A model generated the notes under the pieces. It saw nothing but the letters and a program-made list of their open reading frames with translations, was not told where the DNA came from and ran no database searches. 34,097 bases of DNA, taken from positions 1 to 34,097 of IMG/VR virus record IMGVR_UViG_3300006128_000663; one strand, given 5' to 3'. The translations under genes were made by a program, and so were the position numbers. The DNA comes from a virus. Shown here piece after piece: positions 29,701 through 34,097 of this stretch. Every line of letters starts with the position of its first letter. The stretch's first letter is position 1.

Positions 29701-29773
29701 GGAAATAGCATTAGATCATCTAGGGGAAGATTTATACTATTACGAAAAATTAGCTAAAGTTGAGAAAAAGTAA
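26723..29773 (+). CDS. Polyvalent protein: metallopeptidase, two GNATs, deaminase, ADP-ribosyltransferase-like, DUF5661-like
   Basis: 1016 residues. 1) 25-115, zincin-type metallopeptidase, HELTH at 72-76 with Glu in EENEAN (96-101). 2) 155-245, GNAT, QRQGVGRKAL at 196-205. 3) 265-360, unrecognised. 4) 410-500, second GNAT, LRNGGIGSEML at 431-441. 5) 513-542, Cys/basic module NCSHPKGFSQKAHCAGRRAR. 6) 552-690, cytidine-deaminase fold, HAE at 607-609, PC at 635-636 and a distant Cys648. 7) 707-756, basic module KGPGRPGDSQRHG ... NMRRGRAK. 8) 763-925, ADP-ribosyltransferase-like, AFHSS and SKGYDGLVYKN. 9) 953-1016, DUF5661-like, MEHTG ... EIALDHLGED. Aravind's group described such polyvalent proteins as packaged and injected. 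Its own N-terminus lacks the usual leader. Confidence 0.78.
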   Translation: MNIDKMVGQFREFLLFCKDHLELDKLPKIHWYTNDDVGESRPSFGSFHNEDQVIKIGINNRHPLDIMRTLAHELTHYKQWTQNKLHSGSGETGSPEENEANAVAGIIMRDWNAAHEEMFKQTAIDEAITLGKKKDGRAAKWIDHMYATLPRNPMNPDQIALVYGEGDDQGLALIELELDHYYADTANIKWIQAYPQRQGVGRKALTDIQHMAAEAGVSLSLVTWKLGKVSPKALAKFYKSMGFGKDTKSGQLKWTAPVSESDADSVPQEVWDFIKDLTSEDVGKERIDDYVVHFEGFSDMCQIAAAERCKLPSTDPLHLNKYDDVYDEVLADFIGREAGDKPVASGLAGDEWYPIFYAVFYKPILDESTLTHIDQHHDHGGSLEGYVVDTDQPQLYNYLTGQGASPELAKKIASKYHRVGIIRNMWVDEDLRNGGIGSEMLESAIDQAFGQGADAIILVADMAEDNSQLGKPLDKWYAGWGFETVGRAGSDIVMVLDNELHEVWSKKYKKSINCSHPKGFSQKAHCAGRRARQAGKHTKSKSVSESAINKLYDRKHLDTCLVKLCSMIVEGQQTDPDYHGMVAAAVLDPDHNKTASTSTRKDGKWRHAERNAIDLYLETYGEIPEGSIIVTTLSPCDNAMSNRYGHSCTDLINECPVNEVYCGYMDPSQLDEDFEFTVEDTKNTKIQELCKKFAATFLVNENFADGKGPGRPGDSQRHGIPKGATIAQLEKAAKAPGRKGQLARWQLNMRRGRAKNESIVSEGTTAFHSSAVSTISKFNSFSHFGTEAAAADRIKNLIKQKRLSPDALITIYSVDLNIKNPLMIRDYANVQHSAGIYAAALKDKKIIDQDIMVRIRSNNPFSDVDSDQSTEEKSKLWPKYEKNNLATIKKILKSKGYDGLVYKNAAEDKGSLSYVILDPNQVRITGKKQIPAKELIKTNKLKVAEDSKLLDKPTPTVGELAEKYHTSLLAVEQQMRKGIRVEMEHTGKYRVAKEIALDHLGEDLYYYEKLAKVEKK

Positions 29774-30249
29774 TGAGACTGTATGAATTGTTCGACCTAG
29801 AAGAATTAAAGATTGATAATGTGCGCGGTGCAGGTGCTGTACCCGATAATCAAAATGTTGATTATCGCGGTCTACGTGTCCAAATGAAACCCAGCATGTT
29901 TCTCGAACTAGCACACAAACTGAGACATCCAGAATCAGTCGAAGGACTTGCTAAGCATATTGAACAAGGTGGTGCAATTGGAGCACCATTTCTCATAATT
30001 GAAATTCCCCGAGATTGGTGGGAAAAAGACAGCAAGTTTGCAAGTATTCCAACAGTTGTTGGGCATGAAGGTCGTAATCGTATGATGGCTATTCAAAAAG
30101 TAGAAGGTGATCACTCTGTAGAAGTTCACTTGTTCTTCCGCGGAGAAGTTCGAGCAAGACATCTTACTCCAAAAATTATTGATAAACTCAACTGGATGAT
30201 GCGTAGCCAAGATGGCAAGTTAATAGACGGTCCGCTATTTTACACTTGA
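29773..30249 (+). CDS. Conserved phage protein (GHEGRNRM family) with capsid-targeting-like leader
   Basis: 158 residues. The leader MRLYELFDLEEL contains LEE. The body has RGLRVQMKPSMFLELA, IGAPFLIIEIPRDWW, VVGHEGRNRMMAIQKVEGD and RARHLTPKIIDKLNW, then GPLF at the end. I recall this set from proteins in many marine phages; GHEGRNRM resembles the GQHR-type loop of ParB/Srx folds, so it may be a catalytic ParB-like domain. The gene starts at TAATG, sharing one base with the polyvalent-gene stop, and is translated with it. Confidence 0.65.
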   Translation: MRLYELFDLEELKIDNVRGAGAVPDNQNVDYRGLRVQMKPSMFLELAHKLRHPESVEGLAKHIEQGGAIGAPFLIIEIPRDWWEKDSKFASIPTVVGHEGRNRMMAIQKVEGDHSVEVHLFFRGEVRARHLTPKIIDKLNWMMRSQDGKLIDGPLFYT

Positions 30250-30260
30250 CAGATCGTTGA

Positions 30261-30890
30261 TTATCTTCTATGTTGTTTCGATAACATCCCAGAAACCCAC
30301 TCATCTCCTAATGGTTTTTCTTTTGAAGATATATTAATAATTCCGTTATTATACCATTTATTCCCAGTTGTTGTTGGTTTTTGATTAATTCTTCCTCTCA
30401 CCCATTCAGGACCTAACGGTTCAATTAAAAATTTACTCACCATACCGTTATTATACCAACGTCGTAATCTATTTGTTTCTGATCTTCTGATACTAGACGC
30501 TAATCTAACAGCTTCTGAGTGTTTTCTTCCAAACATATTATTTCTGGAGCCTTTACGGGACTCTGAAAAATGTTTTCTTAATTCAATTGAAGCTTTATAA
30601 CCAGATAAACCGTCGCCGCCGTTTGTTCTATTTCTTAAAATGCCGGTACCTATATCTTTTCGACCATACCATCTTATTAATCTACGTTCTATTGCTAATG
30701 CACCTAATTCTGTTAAATTTGATTCGATAATAATAATTTTGGTAGTATCTTTTGGAGTTGGCACATTTGTATGAGTTTCCCAAGCTCTGTTATCTTTTCC
30801 TTTTCCTATATAATATGGTGTGTTATTAGACTTTCTGATATAGGCGTAAACATAATACCCCACTGGGTATTTGGTTAGATAAGTAGTCAT
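30261..30890 (-). CDS. GIY-YIG homing endonuclease
   Basis: 209 residues. GIY-YIG core: YVYAY at 13-17, YYIGKG at 26-31 and the catalytic Glu68 in ALAIERRLI, with the expected spacing. The segment FSESRKGSRNNMFGRKHSEA matches NUMOD3-type DNA-binding repeats. Two C-terminal repeats of a WYNNG ... PLG.EWV.G unit follow (RWYNNGMVSKFLIEPLGPEW and KWYNNGIIN ... GDEWV). It is convergent to the preceding gene and has a minus-strand GATAAATA late-type box and AGGAG upstream. A mobile gene inserted between late operons. Confidence 0.9.
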   Translation of the reverse strand: MTTYLTKYPVGYYVYAYIRKSNNTPYYIGKGKDNRAWETHTNVPTPKDTTKIIIIESNLTELGALAIERRLIRWYGRKDIGTGILRNRTNGGDGLSGYKASIELRKHFSESRKGSRNNMFGRKHSEAVRLASSIRRSETNRLRRWYNNGMVSKFLIEPLGPEWVRGRINQKPTTTGNKWYNNGIINISSKEKPLGDEWVSGMLSKQHRR

Positions 30891-30950
30891 GCTGTTGCTC
30901 CTATAAAGCGATAGAAAGGATGGATGTTAGTAGCATCGCGATCCTTGCTC

Positions 30951-30958
30951 TATTTATC
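30951..30958 (-). promoter_or_regulatory. Minus-strand late promoter box GATAAATA
   Basis: GATAAATA on the minus strand, 60 bases upstream of the GIY-YIG gene start, directly back-to-back with the plus-strand TTGACA promoter at 30961. Confidence 0.45.
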
Positions 30959-30960
30959 GC

Positions 30961-30989
30961 TTGACAGGTATGCACATTTAAGGTATCAT
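30961..30989 (+). promoter_or_regulatory. Sigma70-type promoter for the nucleotidase gene
   Basis: TTGACA (30961-30966), 17-base spacer, TATCAT (30984-30989), 25 bases before ATG 31015, which also has AGAAAGGA as ribosome site. Confidence 0.65.
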
Positions 30990-31014
30990 TTATTACTTAA
31001 TAGAAAGGAATATC

Positions 31015-31548
31015 ATGAAAGAATCTGATTTGTTAAGTAAAAAACCTGTAATATATGTTGATCTAGATGGTGTTTTAGCAGATCTATTTGCACACGCTAC
31101 TAATGTTAATAAAGTAAAACATTGGTTAGATTTGGATAAGAAACAATGGGATGAGTATTATCGGGGAGTTGATGCATATAAACTCTTTGCTAATTTAGAT
31201 CCATTTCCAATTACTAATTCTATTATTAAAATGGTTATAAGTATGTTTGGATCTTATCAGATTTTAAGTAGACCTTTAGAGTTTAATGCAAAAGAATGTA
31301 TAGCTGGGAAAAATAAATGGATTGATACTTATTTAAATATTCAACCAGTTAAACGACATTTTACTCCAGATAAATGGAAATTTGCTATACAAGCAAACGG
31401 TACTCCAAATATTCTAATAGATGATCACAGACAAAACATACATTTATGGGAAGCTCATGGCGGAATTGGGATCAAATTTCAATCAGATGAGAATACTCTG
31501 AATGAGCTTGAAAATCAGTTGATTGCAGCTAAGGATAAATTCCAATAA
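31015..31548 (+). CDS. HAD-family 5'(3')-deoxyribonucleotidase-like phosphatase
   Basis: 177 residues. HAD motif I is VDLDGVLAD with nucleophile Asp16 and acid/base Asp18; motif II is LS with Ser85 (YQILSRP); motif III Lys lies at about 99-101 (GKNKW); motif IV is LIDD (Asp136, Asp137). The size and the short helical cap fit the 5'-nucleotidase C branch found in other phages. It could dephosphorylate dNMPs and shape the nucleotide pool for replication. A host-type promoter and no capsid leader set it apart from the packaged-protein genes. Its 3' end overlaps the late box of the next gene. Confidence 0.82.
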   Translation: MKESDLLSKKPVIYVDLDGVLADLFAHATNVNKVKHWLDLDKKQWDEYYRGVDAYKLFANLDPFPITNSIIKMVISMFGSYQILSRPLEFNAKECIAGKNKWIDTYLNIQPVKRHFTPDKWKFAIQANGTPNILIDDHRQNIHLWEAHGGIGIKFQSDENTLNELENQLIAAKDKFQ

Positions 31549-31551
31549 ATA
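31544..31551 (+). promoter_or_regulatory. Late promoter box AATAAATA, four bases before a start codon
   Basis: AATAAATA ending four bases before ATG 31556, inside the end of the nucleotidase gene. As at 24340, the expected transcription start would fall on the start codon. The surrounding bases ATAAATATCTC-ATG closely repeat ATAAATATCTTC-ATG at 24341. Confidence 0.6.
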
Positions 31552-31555
31552 TCTC

Positions 31556-31783
31556 ATGCGATTGTATGAGCTATTAGAAGAGATAGACAAGTACGGTGTG
31601 TATGGCAAGCTTGCACCTAAACGTACAAAAGTTGACGGTACCCAGAGTCCTCTAACAGGACCTGGTGATGCATCATGGCAAAAGGCTAAGAAAAATACAT
31701 ATAATTGGTTTAAACGTCCATTTCTCACAAATGGCCCTCGAGGTAATTATATGTTACCCGTAAAGAAAAAGAAGGCAAAATAA
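31556..31783 (+). CDS. Small basic protein with capsid-targeting-like leader
   Basis: 75 residues from ATG 31556, right after a late box; the upstream frame to 31523 lies in the nucleotidase gene. The leader MRLYELLEEIDKYG has LLE and LEE, matching the cleavage pattern. The remainder is basic and low in complexity (KLAPKRTKVDGTQSPLTGPG, WQKAKKNTYNWFKRPF, ending KKKKAK). Size, charge and leader resemble T4 internal proteins I-III, which are packed with DNA and injected. The next gene begins at TAATG. Confidence 0.65.
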   Translation: MRLYELLEEIDKYGVYGKLAPKRTKVDGTQSPLTGPGDASWQKAKKNTYNWFKRPFLTNGPRGNYMLPVKKKKAK

Positions 31784-32757
31784 TGATTGTTGCTGCCGGA
31801 GATAGATACGACAGATTGGTTAGTTGGGGTGCAATTACTACCAGTTTAGACGGAATAGTATGGACTATCCCAAGTGAGCCATTTACTGTTCGAACTAAGG
31901 TATTAGGCGTAACAAACGGTCCTGATAAGATAGTTGTAGTTGGTGATGCTGGATGGGTTAGTTATAGCTACAACTCTAATGATTGGCTTTCTGACAAAAT
32001 TTGGAATGGTAATTTCCAACCATTATCTATAAAATATGCCAATAATTTATATATGACATGCGGTCAGGCTAGATTCTTACAAGATGAAGGACCTTATCCT
32101 GCAGGAAGCGAAGTTGGTATGATTTTTAGTAATGATTCAGGTGAAAATTGGGCTTGGAAAATAGCATATTGCGCATCCACTGACAGTAGATTTTATAATA
32201 TAAGGTTTTTACAAAATGTTCAAATAGATCAAAACACAGTTGCAAATGTCTGGATAGCAGTTGGTTCGGGAACAACTAGTCCTACAGCAATATACAGTTT
32301 AGATAACGGGTTTACATGGAATGCTATACTATTTCCAACCTTATCATCTGTTAAGTATGCATATGATGTAGTCTGGAATAATAGAAAATTCTGGTTTACT
32401 ACCAATGGATTTATATTAAATACACCAACGTTGGTAAATCCTGTTTGGGAAGCAAGCCAGGTGATAACTCCTACTTATGGTATCAATGATCTAGTAAAGA
32501 TTGCATCTAATACAGTAGGACATATGGTTGCAGCTTGTAGTGGCGGCCTTGCATATACAACTGATCAACTGGGGTGGACCTTGTTTAGCCAACCAGGATA
32601 CAGATTTCGTAGTGTTATCTGGTATCAGGCAAAACAAATATGGATAGCAAGTGCAGAAAGCAACTTAACACAGTATACCTACTGGACAAGTAGTGATACT
32701 ATAAATTGGACCCCATATAACAATTCAGTTCAGGCTAGTGATTTTACAGTCATCTGA
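31783..32757 (+). CDS. Beta-propeller protein with Asp-box-like repeats
   Basis: 324 residues made of repeated four-strand units. Loops of the S-x-D-x-G-x-x-W type recur: TSLDGIVW, SYNSNDW, SNDSGENW, SLDNGFTW, TTDQLGW and SSDTINW, each followed by a strand such as KIVVVGD, NLYMTCG, VWIAVGS or MVAACSG. This is the pattern of BNR/sialidase-like or Ycf48-like propellers with five to seven blades. In a phage late region it is likely a virion decoration or receptor-binding (adhesin) protein. No signal peptide or capsid leader. It shares TAATG with the preceding gene. Confidence 0.75.
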   Translation: MIVAAGDRYDRLVSWGAITTSLDGIVWTIPSEPFTVRTKVLGVTNGPDKIVVVGDAGWVSYSYNSNDWLSDKIWNGNFQPLSIKYANNLYMTCGQARFLQDEGPYPAGSEVGMIFSNDSGENWAWKIAYCASTDSRFYNIRFLQNVQIDQNTVANVWIAVGSGTTSPTAIYSLDNGFTWNAILFPTLSSVKYAYDVVWNNRKFWFTTNGFILNTPTLVNPVWEASQVITPTYGINDLVKIASNTVGHMVAACSGGLAYTTDQLGWTLFSQPGYRFRSVIWYQAKQIWIASAESNLTQYTYWTSSDTINWTPYNNSVQASDFTVI

Positions 32758-32786
32758 TTGACTTTTGTATATAGCGGCCAGTAATC

Positions 32787-32794
32787 TATAAATT
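32787..32794 (+). promoter_or_regulatory. Late-type promoter box TATAAATT
   Basis: TATAAATT, one mismatch to TATAAATA, 23 bases before ATG 32818 of the DsbA-like gene. TTGACT at 32759-32764 with TAATCT 18 bases later could be an alternative host-type promoter. Confidence 0.4.
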
Positions 32795-32817
32795 AGCATC
32801 TTAACTAGGAGAATACG

Positions 32818-33096
32818 ATGGGTATCGGAGCACTTAGCGATAACGACAAAGCACGTCTAAAAGATCTAATCAATGTCGGCGTTCAAACCATGAATGATAT
32901 CAAGATCATGAAAGAAGGCCTAAGCGAAACGGTTGACAGTGTTAGCGAAGAATTAGATATCAAAAAGAACGTGCTTAATAAAGCTATTAGAGTAGCTTTT
33001 AAAATGAGCGAAAACCGAGACGAACTTGCTGATGGTCGTGAAGAGCTAGACGAAGTTGAGGAGATTCTATTAGCTACAGGAAAGGCTAAGCCTTGA
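32818..33096 (+). CDS. dsbA: DsbA-like dsDNA-binding protein of late transcription
   Basis: 92 residues, all-helical. The order LSDNDKARLKDLINVG, MKEGLSETVDSVSEELDIKK, NVLNKAIRVAFKMS and a Glu-rich end (REELDEVEEILLATG) matches the small DsbA proteins of T4-like phages, which bind double-stranded DNA near late promoters and modulate late transcription (not the thiol oxidoreductase of the same name). AGGAGA precedes the ATG. Its presence agrees with the TATAAATA-type boxes in this window. The stop overlaps the TTG start of the next gene. Confidence 0.7.
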   Translation: MGIGALSDNDKARLKDLINVGVQTMNDIKIMKEGLSETVDSVSEELDIKKNVLNKAIRVAFKMSENRDELADGREELDEVEEILLATGKAKP

Positions 33097-34088
33097 GCCA
33101 TAAATGGGTTGCTGTTACAGGTGGGTGTGGCTACATAGGTAGCCACATTGCATGTGAACTAAAAGAAAAAACTGATTATAAAGTATTAATTATAGACCGT
33201 AATGCATCAAACATGCATCATACGCACTGGTTAGCTGATGAGTTAATCAACAATGATATAATAAGTTTTATATCAACATCAGCTTTAGCAACACTCAGAC
33301 CAGAAGCTATTATACATTGTGCAGGTACTAGTTTAGTCGGGCCCAGTATCACATATCCAGCCGAATACTATAATAATAATGTGGTAAAAACCATAAAACT
33401 ATTAGATGTTATGCGATCAAATAACCTTAATAATATCATATTCAGTAGCAGTGCTAGTGTTTATGGTACTGGTTGGGCTAAGATCTGCACAGAACACGAC
33501 ATACCAAAACCAATAAATCCCTACGGCAATACCAAATTTATAACCGAATTAACACTTAAAGATTATGCTACGGCATATAAAATCAACAGCATGAGTTTTA
33601 GATACTTCAATGCTGCTGGTGCAGATCCCAAATCAAGACTGGGTCAAGATGTGGGTGCTACACATCTTGTAGCAAGAATCATGGAAAGTCTGGTTAAAGG
33701 TGACCTATTAACTGTTTATAGTGATCAGTATCCAACCAAAGATGGAACTTGTGTTAGAGATTATGCACACGTTTGCGATATTGCTAGGGCACATGTATTA
33801 GGAATTGACTATCTAAAAGAAAACCCGGGTGCTCATGCCATAAATTTAGGCAGCGGTACAGGAACTACCGTACTGGAAATGATACATGCAGCAGAATTAG
33901 TTACAGGACAATCTGTAAATTATGAAATTGGGCCTGACAGAATAGGTGACCCTGCTATCTTGGTTGCTAATACAGAAAAAGCCAAACACCAATTGAATTG
34001 GGAACCAGAATACACAGTTGAAGATATTGTTAAACATGCGTGGGACTGGTATCATAGCGATAGTTACACCAAATTGGCTGCAAATTAA
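33093..34088 (+). CDS. galE: UDP-glucose 4-epimerase-like SDR enzyme (GalE)
   Basis: 331 residues. Rossmann NAD site GGCGYIG at 10-16; catalytic YxxxK as Tyr144-x3-Lys148 in NPYGNTK with a preceding Ser run (FSSSASVYG); RYFNAAGAD, TCVRDYAHVCDIARAH and NLGSGTGTTVLEM follow as in GalE. It interconverts UDP-glucose and UDP-galactose (possibly the N-acetyl forms) for surface glycans. The start is TTG 33093, overlapping the dsbA stop as TTGA; no ATG lies near the fold start, so coupled translation is likely. The complete frame ends nine bases before the window edge, with an ATTAAATA sequence just after it. Confidence 0.92.
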   Translation: MSHKWVAVTGGCGYIGSHIACELKEKTDYKVLIIDRNASNMHHTHWLADELINNDIISFISTSALATLRPEAIIHCAGTSLVGPSITYPAEYYNNNVVKTIKLLDVMRSNNLNNIIFSSSASVYGTGWAKICTEHDIPKPINPYGNTKFITELTLKDYATAYKINSMSFRYFNAAGADPKSRLGQDVGATHLVARIMESLVKGDLLTVYSDQYPTKDGTCVRDYAHVCDIARAHVLGIDYLKENPGAHAINLGSGTGTTVLEMIHAAELVTGQSVNYEIGPDRIGDPAILVANTEKAKHQLNWEPEYTVEDIVKHAWDWYHSDSYTKLAAN

Positions 34089-34097
34089 ATAGAAAAT

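Noticed and set aside
1-34097. CRISPR arrays, insertion sequences, rRNA genes, integrase or attachment sites
   Set aside because: I saw no regularly spaced repeats, no transposase or integrase motifs and no terminal inverted repeats; the tRNA genes show no duplicated 3' end nearby.

Overview
The window looks like part of the genome of a large, AT-rich, T4-related myovirus, probably infecting a Gram-negative aquatic bacterium. I see four lines of support. Short genes are tightly packed and overlap at ATGA or TAATG. Boxes matching or nearly matching the T4 late-promoter sequence TATAAATA precede the larger genes of the right half. A DsbA-like late-transcription protein is encoded at the right end. 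Three, possibly four, genes look like homing or free-standing endonucleases. The host cannot be fixed from this sequence; the truncated outer-membrane barrel at the left edge resembles Omp25/31-type proteins of Alphaproteobacteria, which is only a hint.

Left part (1-6050): the end of an outer-membrane beta-barrel gene with its terminator; a ClpP-like serine peptidase; a tRNA-Gly(GCC) whose anticodon loop carries a 24-nt hairpin insertion; a ParB-like protein followed by a GIY-YIG-like protein; small unknown proteins; a NUDIX hydrolase; and, on the minus strand, a tandem pair of very acidic paralogues.

Middle part (6060-13050): a consensus sigma70-type promoter drives a run of about a dozen tiny overlapping genes, typical of early or middle phage genes. 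The run is closed by an HNH endonuclease on the opposite strand. After it come more small genes, a tRNA-Arg(UCU) with its own promoter, a secreted small protein and a UvsE-type UV-damage endonuclease.

Right part (13050-32760): this is the most unusual region. Many proteins here begin with the same kind of N-terminus, M-[RK]-x-x-[DE]-[LIF], usually followed by an [LI]xE tripeptide within about 20 residues. This is the design of the capsid-targeting sequence of T4 internal proteins and Alt, which the gp21 prohead protease cleaves after [LI]xE. The bodies behind these leaders are enzymes or enzyme fusions: polymerase-beta-like nucleotidyltransferase + KxDG ligase + HxGH nucleotidylyltransferase; GNAT + nucleotidyltransferase; GNAT + ADP-ribosyltransferase-like. 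A 1016-residue polyvalent protein in the same cluster joins metallopeptidase, two GNATs, deaminase, ADP-ribosyltransferase-like and DUF5661-like domains. I infer that the cluster encodes proteins packaged in the head and injected with the DNA to reprogramme the host. Within or beside the cluster lie two tandem 2-oxoglutarate oxygenases, a methyltransferase, a minus-strand fibre-like pair and two GIY-YIG genes, one of them frameshifted.

Right end (31000-34097): an HAD 5'-nucleotidase-like protein, a beta-propeller protein with Asp-box-like repeats, DsbA and a GalE-type epimerase. No CRISPR array, insertion sequence or rRNA gene was seen. No gene-free stretch exceeds 300 bases.
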